Shown here: positions 43,401-52,424 of the stretch, piece by piece | How positions within the stretch are numbered: the first letter of the stretch is position 1 | How the letters are laid out: each line of letters starts with the position of its first letter | NCBI RefSeq assembly: GCF_024506435.1 | Contig: NZ_JANIET010000001.1 | Span: forward strand, 1,364,001 to 1,428,000 | Direction of reading: 5' to 3' | Source: Pantoea trifolii | GTDB taxonomy: Bacteria; Pseudomonadota; Gammaproteobacteria; Enterobacterales; Enterobacteriaceae | DNA: 64,000 nucleotides | Notes under the pieces: generated by a model | The model's database searches: none | The model's input: the letters and a program-made list of their open reading frames with translations, nothing else | Told to the model about the DNA's origin: nothing | Program-made: the position numbers and the translations under genes

Positions 43401-44965
43401 GTGCGAGCGAAAGCTGGCGTCCGGCCAGCAATCCGTGGCTGGTCGCTATTACGGTGACGCTGGCGGTGTTTATGGAGATCCTCGACACCACCATCGTCAA
43501 CGTCGCGCTGCCGCACATTGCCGGTTCGCTCTCCTCCAGTTACGACGAATCGACCTGGGTTTTAACCTCTTATCTGGTCGCCAACGGCATCGTATTGCCG
43601 ATCTCGGCGTTCTTCAGCCGCCTATTTGGCCGCAAGCAATTCTTCCTGATCTGCATCGTGATGTTCACCATCTGTTCCTTCCTGTGCGGTATCGCCACGG
43701 AACTGTGGCAGATCATTCTGTTCCGCGTGCTGCAGGGCTTTTTTGGCGGCGGATTGCAGCCGGTGCAACAATCGGTGCTGCTCGATTACTTCAAAGCGGA
43801 AGATCGTGGCAAAGCTTTTGGCCTGTCGTCGATTGCGATTATCGTCGCACCGGTAATTGGTCCCACGCTCGGCGGTTGGATCACCGATAACTACAGCTGG
43901 CGCTGGGTGTTCTTCATTAATATCCCGGTTGGTATTTTGACGGTAATGGCGATTTATCAATTGCTGGAAGATCCACCGTGGGAACGCAAGTGGGATAAAG
44001 GCCGCCTGAAAATCGATTACATCGGCATCAGCCTGATCACGCTGGGGCTGGGCTGCTTGCAGGTGTTCCTTGATCGTGGCGAAGATGAAGATTGGTTTGC
44101 CTCGCACTTTATTCGCCTGTTCGCCATGCTGGCGGTGATCGGCATTATCGGCGCCATTTATTGGCTGCTGTATGCCCGTAAACCGGTGGTCGATCTCACC
44201 GTAATGAAAGACCGCAACTTCTGGGTGGCGGGCTTGCTGATGGCGGGCATGGCGATGATTCTCTATGGCAGCTCAGTGGTGCTTCCCCAGCTGGCGCAGC
44301 AGGATCTCGGCTACACCGCAACCTGGTCGGGGCTGGTGCTGTCGCCCGGCGCGATATTGATTGTGCTGACGATACCCATCGTGCTGAAGCTGATGCCGAT
44401 CGTGCAAACGCGCTACATCATTGCGTTCGGCTTCACCTGCCTTGCCAGCGCGTTCTTCTATTCCACCACGTTAACGCCTAACGTCGATTTCACCACGCTG
44501 GTGATGATGCGGAGCGCGCAGTCGATCGGCCTTGGTTTCCTGTTTGTGCCGCTGACCACCATTGCGTTCATCACCGTGCCGCAGCGATTAAACGCCGATG
44601 CCTCAGCATTGTTCACCATGTTCCGTAACGTCGCGGGCTCGATCGGCATTTCGCTCTCGACGGCGGGCATTACCGAACGTATGCAGACGCGTTCGGCCAG
44701 CATGGTGCACAACATGTCGCCGCTCAATGAGCCTTACAATCTCACGCTGCAACACTGGGCTGATTCGATCCGTAATTTCACCACCGCCGTGGGCGATCCA
44801 CTGGTGCTGGCGAGCGGGCAGCTCTATCAGGAGATGATCGCTCAGGCGCGTATTCTGGCGTACATCGACGTCTTTATGGGCCTGAGTATTGTGGCGCTGC
44901 TATTGATTCCATTCTGTTGGTTGCTTTCGCCAATTAAGAGCGAAGGCGGTGCAGGAGCACATTAA
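43397..44965 (+). CDS. EmrB/QacA-type (DHA2) drug:proton antiporter
   Basis: Major-facilitator pump of 522 residues with 14 predicted helices. The DHA2 motifs are visible: LDTTIVNVALPHIAGSL in helix 1 (motif D1), the SRLFGRKQFF motif A after helix 2, and the helix-5 motif C region (IAIIVAPVIGPTLGGWI). It should extrude hydrophobic or amphipathic compounds via the fusion protein at 42273 and the outer-membrane factor at 44967. All three genes are overlapping or adjacent. The substrate is not readable from sequence. Confidence 0.92.
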   Translation: MSASESWRPASNPWLVAITVTLAVFMEILDTTIVNVALPHIAGSLSSSYDESTWVLTSYLVANGIVLPISAFFSRLFGRKQFFLICIVMFTICSFLCGIATELWQIILFRVLQGFFGGGLQPVQQSVLLDYFKAEDRGKAFGLSSIAIIVAPVIGPTLGGWITDNYSWRWVFFINIPVGILTVMAIYQLLEDPPWERKWDKGRLKIDYIGISLITLGLGCLQVFLDRGEDEDWFASHFIRLFAMLAVIGIIGAIYWLLYARKPVVDLTVMKDRNFWVAGLLMAGMAMILYGSSVVLPQLAQQDLGYTATWSGLVLSPGAILIVLTIPIVLKLMPIVQTRYIIAFGFTCLASAFFYSTTLTPNVDFTTLVMMRSAQSIGLGFLFVPLTTIAFITVPQRLNADASALFTMFRNVAGSIGISLSTAGITERMQTRSASMVHNMSPLNEPYNLTLQHWADSIRNFTTAVGDPLVLASGQLYQEMIAQARILAYIDVFMGLSIVALLLIPFCWLLSPIKSEGGAGAH

Positions 44966-44966
44966 A

Positions 44967-46496
44967 ATGAAAATGATTTCACGATCTCAGCCGTCACTGA
45001 CGTTGCTGGCGCTATCACTGTTGCTGGCCGGATGCGCGGTAGGACCGGATTATCAGCCGCCGCAGGCGCACACGCCGGGCGGTTACCACGATTTGCCTTC
45101 ACAGCAAGCATCTAAGCCGCTGGCGGCGGCGACCAATCCGCTGTGGTGGAAAAGCTTTAACGATTCCCAACTTGATAGCCTGATTGAGCGCGCCATTGCC
45201 GGCAACTTAACGCTGCAACAATCGGTACTGCGTATTGCCGGTGCGCGCGAGCAGCTGGCGCAGGCGCGCGGTGGCTTATTTCCGTCGCTTAACGGCTCGG
45301 CAAAAGTCACACGCCAGCAATTGGGTTTAAAGGGTTTGCTGAAATCCAACGGCGTTTATGACCAGGTTGATAGCGATGTCGCCAGCCAGCTTAACGGCTT
45401 AGATCATTCCGTTACGTTGTATCAGGGCAGCTTTGACGCCAGCTGGGAACTGGATCTGTGGGGCAAAGTGCGCCGCCAAATGGAAGCCGCAGATGCGCAG
45501 CAGCAGGCGGCAATCGAGCAGCGCAACGATGCGTTGGTGTCGCTGGAAGCTGAAGTCGCGCGTGCCTATCTGCAACTGCGCGGTTCGCAAGCGGTGCTGG
45601 CGACCTTGCAACAGCAGATCGAGGTGGCGCAGCAAACCTGGGAACTGACCAAAAGCCAGCAGCAAAATGGCTTAGCGCCCACCACCGATGTGGAAAACGC
45701 CCGCGCGCAGTTGGCCTCACTGAATGCGCAGCTGCCGCAATATCAGGCGCAGCAGCAGCAGGCGATGAACGGTTTGGCGGTGCTGTTGGGTAAAACGCCG
45801 GGCGCGCTGGATAATGAACTGATGAACATCAAGCCGCTGCCCGATTTGCCGAAATTGGTGCCGGTGGGCATTCCGTCCACGCTGGCGCGGCGACGTCCGG
45901 ATATTCGTCAAGCTGAAGCCACGCTGCATGCGGAAACCGCGAACATTGGCGTATCGGTTGCTGACCTGTTCCCCAGCTTGTCGCTCACCGGGCAACTGGG
46001 TGTACGAAATACCGATGCCAGCTATCTGGATGACTGGAGCAGCCACTTCTTTAGTGTTGGGCCGTCGCTATCGATTCCTATATTTCAAGGCGGCCGTTTA
46101 GTTTCCAGCGTGAAACTGGCGCGCGCGCAGCAAGCCAGCGCGGCGCTTGATTATCGGCAAACGGTATTAACCGCGCTGCAGGATGTGGAGAATGCGCTGG
46201 TGAGTTATCGCGCCGATCAGCAGCAGGTTATTGCACTGGATGAAACCACCGGCGCACTGCAACGCGCATTTGATTTAGCCAGCGACAGTTATCGTCAGGG
46301 TATTTCTACGTTCCTCGATGTATTAGATGCGCAGCGACAACTGGCACAAGCCAAAGCACAATCGACGCAGGCGCGCATGCAAAGTGCGCTCGATTTAGTG
46401 GCGTTATATAAAGCGCTGGGTGGTGGCTGGGAAGCTTATCAAAATGTCAACCTGCCGGACTATTCTGTGTTTGGTCCCGCGACAGAAGTGCATTAA
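44967..46496 (+). CDS. Outer-membrane efflux lipoprotein (NodT/OprM type)
   Basis: TolC-family outer-membrane factor of 509 residues. The lipoprotein signal peptide ends in the lipobox LLAGC near residue 20, with AVGPDYQPP following, the standard NodT start. Two structural repeats with long alpha helices carry the family blocks LWGKVRRQMEAADAQQQAAIEQ, GLAPTTDVENARAQLASL, ARRRPDIRQAEATLHAE and GISTFLDVLDAQRQLAQAK. The ATG at 44967 is preferred to an upstream GTG that would spoil the signal peptide. It completes the tripartite efflux operon and is followed by a terminator. Confidence 0.92.
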   Translation: MKMISRSQPSLTLLALSLLLAGCAVGPDYQPPQAHTPGGYHDLPSQQASKPLAAATNPLWWKSFNDSQLDSLIERAIAGNLTLQQSVLRIAGAREQLAQARGGLFPSLNGSAKVTRQQLGLKGLLKSNGVYDQVDSDVASQLNGLDHSVTLYQGSFDASWELDLWGKVRRQMEAADAQQQAAIEQRNDALVSLEAEVARAYLQLRGSQAVLATLQQQIEVAQQTWELTKSQQQNGLAPTTDVENARAQLASLNAQLPQYQAQQQQAMNGLAVLLGKTPGALDNELMNIKPLPDLPKLVPVGIPSTLARRRPDIRQAEATLHAETANIGVSVADLFPSLSLTGQLGVRNTDASYLDDWSSHFFSVGPSLSIPIFQGGRLVSSVKLARAQQASAALDYRQTVLTALQDVENALVSYRADQQQVIALDETTGALQRAFDLASDSYRQGISTFLDVLDAQRQLAQAKAQSTQARMQSALDLVALYKALGGGWEAYQNVNLPDYSVFGPATEVH

Positions 46497-46507
46497 TTTC
46501 ACTTAGT

Positions 46508-46531
46508 AGCCGGTTAACCGCCGGCTTTTTT
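46508..46531 (+). terminator. Terminator of the efflux operon
   Basis: AGCCGG-TTAACCG-CCGGCT followed by a T-run, 11 bp after the stop of the outer-membrane factor. Confidence 0.85.
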
Positions 46532-46913
46532 ATCGGTACGATATGAAAAAAATGAGATACTTCTCTCATCCTCCATCAATATATTACGCCACATTGAAAA
46601 TAGGTTTTTCGTTACACCATTAATCCTTGCTTACCTTTGTGCTCACTAATGCTGCAACGCGCAATAGCCGCTAAATGATTGTTTATTACCTGAGAATATT
46701 GGTCTGAAATCGATTCCAGTTCCGCCATAAGGAACAACTCTGGTTGTTAATTCAGGGTTAATTAAAGCAACCCTTGCCGTTTTAAAACGCAATGTAAGAA
46801 TTAGGTAAGCAAGTTCAGATTAATCCGGGCAATAAAATTAATTTATTTTTTTATTTGAATTAGGTAATCTTGCCACTACAGTTTATTTAAACCCCTTAAG
46901 CAAGGACATTGTG
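46532..46913. other. AT-rich upstream region of the H-NS paralogue
   Basis: About 380 bp of distinctly AT-rich, non-coding sequence with many A/T tracts, unlike the GC-rich surroundings. It probably contains the promoter of the H-NS-like gene. Its composition is what H-NS-family proteins bind, so autoregulation is plausible. No small ORF or RNA could be recognised. Confidence 0.5.
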
Positions 46914-47315
46914 ATGAGTGACGCATTTAAAGTTCTGAACAACATTCGCACATTACGTGCGCAGGCTCGTGAACTGCCATTGACCGATCTGGAAGAAATT
47001 CTGGAGAAATTAACTGTTGTTGTGACTGAACGTCGTGACGAAGTAAACGCTGAAGAAGCGCAGAACCGCGAAAAAGAAGAGAAGCTGTCTAAATATCGCG
47101 AAATGCTGCTGGCTGACGGTATTGATCCGAACGAATTACTGGGTGCTCTGGAAGTTGGTAAAAAGCGCGCTAAGCGTGCACCACGTCCAGCAAAATATTC
47201 TTACACCGATGAAAACGGCGAAGTAAAATCATGGACCGGTCAGGGCCGTACCCCAGCTGCGATTAAAAAAGCGCTGGATTCTGGTAAAAGCCTCGATACT
47301 TTCCTGATCAAATAA
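46914..47315 (+). CDS. H-NS/StpA-family nucleoid protein (probable paralogue)
   Basis: Nucleoid-associated silencer of 133 residues. The N-terminal coiled-coil oligomerisation domain ([29 protein letters not shown]...) is followed by a charged linker. The C-terminal DNA-binding domain has the AT-hook-like [15 protein letters not shown], equal to the E. coli H-NS core. Enterobacterial hns usually lies near galU/tdk, so this copy beside ybiT is likely an additional StpA- or H-NS-like protein; that cannot be proved from one window. AAGGACA precedes the ATG at 46914. A very AT-rich 380-bp region lies upstream and a strong terminator downstream. Confidence 0.88.
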   Translation: MSDAFKVLNNIRTLRAQARELPLTDLEEILEKLTVVVTERRDEVNAEEAQNREKEEKLSKYREMLLADGIDPNELLGALEVGKKRAKRAPRPAKYSYTDENGEVKSWTGQGRTPAAIKKALDSGKSLDTFLIK

Positions 47316-47339
47316 TCCGCACAATCCTTGTAAGTGGGA

Positions 47340-47368
47340 GCCGGGGGCAAATGCCCCCGGCTTTTTTG
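47340..47368 (+). terminator. Terminator of the H-NS-like gene
   Basis: GCCGGGGGCAAATGCCCCCGGC (stem about 9 bp) followed by six T residues, 25 bp after the stop. Confidence 0.92.
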
Positions 47369-47507
47369 TTATTTTTATTTCTGTATGAGCAACAACACCT
47401 TTAGCCCATAGCAACGTTTGCCTCTGGCGCAGAGGTGGCGTCCGGGTGCCCGCTTCTGGCATAATGCCCGCTGTTTTTTCCTCCACTGCGTAACAAAGGT
47501 CAATGCC

Positions 47508-49100
47508 GTGTTAGTTTCCAGCAATATCACCATGCAGTTCGGCAGTAAGCCGCTGTTCGAAAATATCTCCGTTAAATTTGGCGGCGGTAATCGTTACGGT
47601 TTAATCGGTGCGAACGGCAGCGGTAAATCTACCTTTATGAAAATACTGGGCGGCGACCTGGTGCCGACGGGTGGAAATGTTTCCCTCGACCCCAATGAGC
47701 GTATCGGTAAGTTACGTCAGGACCAATTCGCCTTTGAGCAATATAGTGTGCTGGACACCGTGATCATGGGCCACAATGAATTGTGGGCTGTGAAGCAAGA
47801 GCGTGACCGTATATATGCTTTACCGGAAATGAGCGAAGAGGAAGGCTATAAAGTCGCCGACCTTGAAGTCGAATACGGCGAGATGGACGGTTACAGTTCG
47901 GAATCACGTGCCGGTGAATTATTACTGGGCGTTGGCATTCCGGTGGAGCAGCACTACGGTCCGATGAGCGAAATTGCGCCGGGCTGGAAATTGCGTGTCC
48001 TTTTAGCGCAGGCATTATTTGCCAATCCGGATATTTTGTTGCTCGATGAACCGACCAACAACCTGGATATCGATACCATTCGTTGGTTGGAGCAAGTGCT
48101 CAACGAACGTAACAGCACCATGATCATCATTTCGCATGACCGTCACTTCCTGAATATGGTGTGCACGCATATGGCGGATCTGGATTACGGCGAACTGCGC
48201 GTTTATCCGGGTAATTATGACGAATATATGACCGCGGCTACTCAATCACGCGAACGTTTATTATCGGATAACGCCAAGAAGAAAGCGCAAATTGCCGATC
48301 TGCAATCGTTCGTCAGCCGTTTTAGCGCCAACGCCTCTAAATCTCGTCAGGCAACTTCCCGCGCCAAGCAGATTGATAAAATTAAGCTGGAAGAAGTTAA
48401 AGCGTCCAGCCGTCAAAACCCGTTTATCCGTTTTGACCAGGATAAGAAACTGTTCCGTAACGCGCTGGAAGTTGAAGCGCTGACCAAAGGTTTTGATAAC
48501 GGTCCGCTGTTTAATAAACTCAACCTGATGTTAGAAGTCGGCGAGAAATTGGCGATCCTCGGTGCCAACGGTATCGGTAAAACCACGTTGCTGAAAACGC
48601 TTGTCGGTGAACATACGCCGGATAGCGGCACGGTGAAATGGTCCGAGAATGCGCGCATTGGTTATTACGGCCAGGATCACGCGGAAGACTTTGCTGAAGA
48701 CCTGACGGTATTCGACTGGATGAGCCAGTGGAAGCAGGAAGGCGATGACGAACAAGCGGTGCGCAGTATTCTTGGCCGCCTGCTGTTTGGTCACGACGAG
48801 ATCAACAAGCCAGCCAAAGTGCTGTCGGGTGGTGAGAAGGGCCGCATGCTGTTTGGCAAACTGATGATGCAGAAGCCGAACATCCTGATCATGGATGAAC
48901 CGACTAACCACCTTGATATGGAATCGATCGAGTCGCTCAACATGGCGCTGGAGATGTACGAAGGCACCCTGATTTTCGTCTCGCACGACCGTGAATTTGT
49001 CAGCTCGCTGGCTACCCGCGTGATGGAGATGAAAGCCGATCGTATTATCGACTTCACCGGAAACTATGAAGATTACCTGCGCAGCCAGGGGATTGTTTAA
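47508..49100 (+). CDS. ybiT: ABC-F family ATPase YbiT
   Basis: Ribosome-associated ABC-F protein of 530 residues, the exact E. coli length, with two ATP-binding domains and no membrane segments. The Walker A motifs are GANGSGKST near residue 37 and GANGIGKTT near 354. Walker B/DEP motifs are [11 protein letters not shown] and [11 protein letters not shown], with the signature LSGGEKGRM in the second domain. The charged inter-domain linker ([33 protein letters not shown]) is typical. Translation starts at a GTG (47508, giving [17 protein letters not shown]), matching E. coli YbiT; a longer upstream frame is not used. It is monocistronic here. Confidence 0.96.
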   Translation: MLVSSNITMQFGSKPLFENISVKFGGGNRYGLIGANGSGKSTFMKILGGDLVPTGGNVSLDPNERIGKLRQDQFAFEQYSVLDTVIMGHNELWAVKQERDRIYALPEMSEEEGYKVADLEVEYGEMDGYSSESRAGELLLGVGIPVEQHYGPMSEIAPGWKLRVLLAQALFANPDILLLDEPTNNLDIDTIRWLEQVLNERNSTMIIISHDRHFLNMVCTHMADLDYGELRVYPGNYDEYMTAATQSRERLLSDNAKKKAQIADLQSFVSRFSANASKSRQATSRAKQIDKIKLEEVKASSRQNPFIRFDQDKKLFRNALEVEALTKGFDNGPLFNKLNLMLEVGEKLAILGANGIGKTTLLKTLVGEHTPDSGTVKWSENARIGYYGQDHAEDFAEDLTVFDWMSQWKQEGDDEQAVRSILGRLLFGHDEINKPAKVLSGGEKGRMLFGKLMMQKPNILIMDEPTNHLDMESIESLNMALEMYEGTLIFVSHDREFVSSLATRVMEMKADRIIDFTGNYEDYLRSQGIV

Positions 49101-49127
49101 GGCTGGTGAGATTTCGGTGCTGATCAG

Positions 49128-49387
49128 GCGAAAATACCGGGTCGCTGCGTAAAGACGGCGTAAATACATCCCTGTAGCCTCGGCCGCCGCATCCCTGCGG
49201 CGGACGCTTTACTCCGGACCCGGCATTCACGCCTTTATGCCCGTCAGGTGCGGCATTTCAACAGCCGCACCTCTGCTTGATGGGTGAGGGAGTGACGCCC
49301 GAAGAGCAAAGCGTCCGAGCCATGGATGGCGAGGCCGATCAGCATGGATGCGGTTATCCTTTGCGATCGGGCGTCATTCCCTCAACC
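49128..49387. repeat. Two-module palindromic intergenic repeat after ybiT
   Basis: The 312-bp gap between the convergent ybiT and aldehyde-dehydrogenase genes is filled by dyad structures. Module 1 pairs ACCGGGTCGCTGCGTAAAG (about 49137-49155) with CTTTACTCCGGACCCGG (49209-49225), with an inner GCCGCC/GGCGGC hairpin. Module 2 pairs GGGTGAGGGAGTGACGCCCGA (49282-49302) with TCGGGCGTCATTCCCTCAACC (49367-49387). There is no coding potential. It resembles dispersed enterobacterial intergenic repeats and may terminate both genes. Confidence 0.7.
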
Positions 49388-49412
49388 TTGCCCGAGAAAG
49401 CAGAAAATTCTG

Positions 49413-50855
49413 CTATACCCCAATCTGCCCAATATTGACATACTGCGTTTCCAGATATTCCTCCAACCCCACATCCGCACCTTCACGTCCCAAACCTGAC
49501 GCCTTCACGCCGCCAAACGGTGCCACTTCGGTGGAAATAATCCCTTCGTTCACGCCCACCATGCCGCTTTCAAGCTGTGGCGTGACGCGCAGCGCGCGGG
49601 CTAAATCACGCGTCCACAGATAAGCCGCCAATCCATATGGCGTGGCGTTAGCGCGCGCGATCACCTCATCTTCAGTGGTGAAGCGGAAGCAGGCGGCTAC
49701 CGGGCCGAACGTTTCCTCATGCGCCAGCAGCATCTGCTCATTGGCATCGGCGAGCACCGTGGGCTGATAGAAACTGCCACCCAGCGCATGACGCTCACCG
49801 CCGCACAGCAAACGTGCACCATGCTGCATCGCATCCTTAACATGGGTTTCAACTTTCTCCATGGCGCGCCGATGGATCAGCGGTCCTTGCTGCGCGCCTG
49901 GCGTCAAACCCGGTGCCACTTTCAATGCCCGCGCCGCATCGGCCAGTTTATTGACGAAACGATCGTAAACGCCGTCCTGCACGTAAAAGCGATTCACGCA
50001 AATACAGGTTTGCCCGCTGTTGCGGAATTTTGCCGCCATTGCGCTTTCTACCGCTGCATCAATATCCGCATCGTCGAACACGATAAAGGGCGCGTTGCCG
50101 CCTAATTCCAGCGACAACTTCTTCACCGAACTGGCGGCATCACGCATCAACAATTTCCCCACCGCCGTTGAGCCGGTGAAGGAGATTTTGCGTACGCGAT
50201 CGTCATGCGTCAGCGTATGGCCAATCTCCACCGTGGCGCCGCTCACGGCATTCAGCACGCCCGGCGGTACACCGGCTTGCTCCGCCAGCACCAGCAAGGC
50301 AAAAGCCGACAGCGGCGTTTCATTGGCGGGTTTGACGATGGCGGTACAACCTGCCGCCAGCGCTGGGCCCAGTTTGCGCGTCAACATCGCCAGCGGGAAA
50401 TTCCATGGCGTGATGGCAGCGACCACACCAACCGGCTGTTTCAGCGTCAGGATCAGATTGCCCGCTTTGGTGGACGGAATGGTTTTGCCGTTGGCGCGCT
50501 TGCCTTCTTCGGCGAACCATTCAATAAAGCTGGCGGCGTACAGCACTTCGCCACGCGCTTCGGCCAGCACTTTGCCTTGTTCCTGCACCACCAGTTGCGC
50601 CAACGCTTCCTGGTTTTCTACGATCAATTGATACCAGCGCTGCAAAATCACCGCGCGTGCTTTGGCGGTCAGGGCGCGCCAGGCGGGCAGCGCAGCAGTA
50701 GCCGCATCAATCGCACGGGTGGTTTCGGCTTCACCCACGTGAGCAACGTGCGCCACCACGCTATCATCGGCTGGATTATTCACCTCATAGGTGCGCTCGC
50801 TCTCCAGCCATTGTTCATTGCAGTACCAGCCGGTCCGTAGCAGTGAAGTTGTCAT
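49413..50855 (-). CDS. NAD(P)-dependent aldehyde dehydrogenase (GabD/succinate-semialdehyde type)
   Basis: Aldehyde dehydrogenase of 480 residues. The cofactor-binding region ITPWNFPLAMLTRKLGPALAAGCTAIVKPANETP lies near 146-180 and FTGSTAVGK near 225. The glutamate is in LELGGNAPFIVFDDADID and the catalytic cysteine in NSGQTCICVNRF (about residue 286). It is closest in pattern to GabD-type semialdehyde dehydrogenases. It ends the leftward operon ygcS-fae-like-AKR-ALDH. Its start overlaps the aldo/keto-reductase stop (ATGA). It likely oxidises an aldehyde produced in that pathway; the substrate is uncertain. Confidence 0.88.
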   Translation of the reverse strand: MTTSLLRTGWYCNEQWLESERTYEVNNPADDSVVAHVAHVGEAETTRAIDAATAALPAWRALTAKARAVILQRWYQLIVENQEALAQLVVQEQGKVLAEARGEVLYAASFIEWFAEEGKRANGKTIPSTKAGNLILTLKQPVGVVAAITPWNFPLAMLTRKLGPALAAGCTAIVKPANETPLSAFALLVLAEQAGVPPGVLNAVSGATVEIGHTLTHDDRVRKISFTGSTAVGKLLMRDAASSVKKLSLELGGNAPFIVFDDADIDAAVESAMAAKFRNSGQTCICVNRFYVQDGVYDRFVNKLADAARALKVAPGLTPGAQQGPLIHRRAMEKVETHVKDAMQHGARLLCGGERHALGGSFYQPTVLADANEQMLLAHEETFGPVAACFRFTTEDEVIARANATPYGLAAYLWTRDLARALRVTPQLESGMVGVNEGIISTEVAPFGGVKASGLGREGADVGLEEYLETQYVNIGQIGV

Positions 50856-51898
50856 GCAATATTCCTCGCAGGTTGAATCTGATCGGCAAACACCGTGCGT
50901 GCCGCGCGGCTGTGGCGGGTAATGCGTTTACCGGCGGTGTAGTCGTTAATTACATCGCATGGCGTGTAATTGCGTTCCAGCTCGAAACGCTCTTCGCTAT
51001 CCAACGGCGTATCCAATGCGGCAATCGCGCTATCCAATTGCGCTACGCTGTCGGCCCCGACCAGCATCGCATCCACGCCGGGGTGGGACAGCACCCAGGC
51101 TTGCGCGATTTGCGCGCTGGAAAGTCCACGCGCCGCCGCCACGCGACCCACCGATTCGGCGATCTGTAATGAGGCTTCATCACCATACATTTCGCGAGTA
51201 AAGAAGTCGGTTTGATTGCGCACCGACTGCACATCGCCGCTCAGCAAACCGCGCGCTAACGGACTGAACACCGAGACGCCCAACCCCTGATCGCGGCAGA
51301 ACGGCAGCATTTCACGCTCCTCTTCGCGATAGGCACAGTTAAGCTGCAACTGCATGTTGATGGGTTTAACGAAACCGTTGCGCTCGCAGCACCACAAAAT
51401 CTTCGCCAGCTGCCAGCAATACATGGTAGAGACGCCGACATAGCGCGCCTTGCCGCTGCGCACGATGCTGTTCATCGTCTCCCACGTCTCTTCGATCGGC
51501 GTATTCACATCGAAATAGTGCAGCATATACATATCGACATAATCGGTGCCGAGGCGACGCAAGCTGCCGTCAATGCTGTCGAGGATGTGCTTACGCGAAT
51601 GGCCCTGATTGTTGTGCCCGCCGCCAAGCGGATAACCGACTTTGGTGGTCAGCACCAGTTCGTCGCGTTGTGCCACGCGCTTCAGCACGCGGCCCACCAC
51701 CTCTTCACCGGCTCCGCTGGAGTAGAAATCAGCCAGATCGATAAAGTTAATGCCGTTCTCCAGCGCGTGACGAATGATCGGCTCACTCTGCGCTTCATCA
51801 AAAATCCACGGTTTCCAGCTCTTGCTGCCCATGTTCATGGTGCCGAGACAAAGACGGGATACGCGTAAACCGCTGTGGCCGAGATTGATGTATTCCAT
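50852..51898 (-). CDS. Aldo/keto reductase
   Basis: NADPH-dependent aldo/keto reductase of 348 residues with the TIM-barrel family tetrad: Asp/Tyr in FIDLADFYSSG near residue 54, Lys in LTTKVGYPLGG near 83, and His in YMLHYFD near 123. The N-terminus MEYINLGHSGLRVSRLCLGTMNMG is typical of the YajO/Tas group. The C-terminal cofactor region is present. The ATG at 51898 is chosen because upstream frames run into the fae-like gene. It is coupled to the downstream aldehyde dehydrogenase by overlapping codons. The sugar or aldehyde acted on is unknown. Confidence 0.88.
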   Translation of the reverse strand: MEYINLGHSGLRVSRLCLGTMNMGSKSWKPWIFDEAQSEPIIRHALENGINFIDLADFYSSGAGEEVVGRVLKRVAQRDELVLTTKVGYPLGGGHNNQGHSRKHILDSIDGSLRRLGTDYVDMYMLHYFDVNTPIEETWETMNSIVRSGKARYVGVSTMYCWQLAKILWCCERNGFVKPINMQLQLNCAYREEEREMLPFCRDQGLGVSVFSPLARGLLSGDVQSVRNQTDFFTREMYGDEASLQIAESVGRVAAARGLSSAQIAQAWVLSHPGVDAMLVGADSVAQLDSAIAALDTPLDSEERFELERNYTPCDVINDYTAGKRITRHSRAARTVFADQIQPARNIA

Positions 51899-51911
51899 GC
51901 TGCAACTCCTG

Positions 51912-52412
51912 TTACTTCGGGGTATAGAACGGATTGCCCAACTGCGGCAGCGCCTGCTGCAACTGCTGGCGCCCCGGTAATTTTTCCATTGCCGCCTCAA
52001 TGGCCACCGTGCAGGCGCGATAGTTATTGGCGAACACCTCATCCAAATCAGTACAGCCTGGATTCACCCAGTTGGCCGTGACGATGCACCACTCATCTTC
52101 GGCTTCGGCGGGCAGCGTACCTTTCAGCAGCGCCTCGGTGACCGCTTTGGCAATCGCCGCCTGCGAAGCGCCCCAGGTGGCGTTGCCGTGCAGTTCGCCA
52201 TCAATTGCGGCTTTATTTACATACAAGGTCATGGGTTTGGCCGGCACATTGGGTTTAATCACCACCATAAATGGACAGTGCCCTTGCGACGGTGTCGCCA
52301 GGCTGGTGGAGAACGCCTGTCCCACCACGCCGTCACGCGGTCCAATCATGATATTGATGTGCGAGGCATTCACGCCGTCGCCTGCAAAACCTTCACCGAT
52401 ATACATTTCCAT
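51912..52412 (-). CDS. Formaldehyde-activating enzyme (Fae) family protein
   Basis: Protein of 166 residues with the Fae fold. The N-terminal block IGEGFAGDGVNASHINIMIGPRDG matches the [22 protein letters not shown] pattern of methylotroph Fae, including the catalytic histidine (His18). The KPNVPAKPMTLYVNKAAI segment matches the APNL-CKP-T-FNK block. Classic Fae condenses formaldehyde with tetrahydromethanopterin, a cofactor enterobacteria are not known to make, and no C1 genes are nearby. It lies in a carbohydrate-type operon between ygcS and an aldo/keto reductase, so it may act on another carbonyl compound. ATG 52412 (or 52415) follows GGGAGG. Confidence 0.8.
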   Translation of the reverse strand: MEMYIGEGFAGDGVNASHINIMIGPRDGVVGQAFSTSLATPSQGHCPFMVVIKPNVPAKPMTLYVNKAAIDGELHGNATWGASQAAIAKAVTEALLKGTLPAEAEDEWCIVTANWVNPGCTDLDEVFANNYRACTVAIEAAMEKLPGRQQLQQALPQLGNPFYTPK

Positions 52413-52424
52413 CATTGCCTCCCG

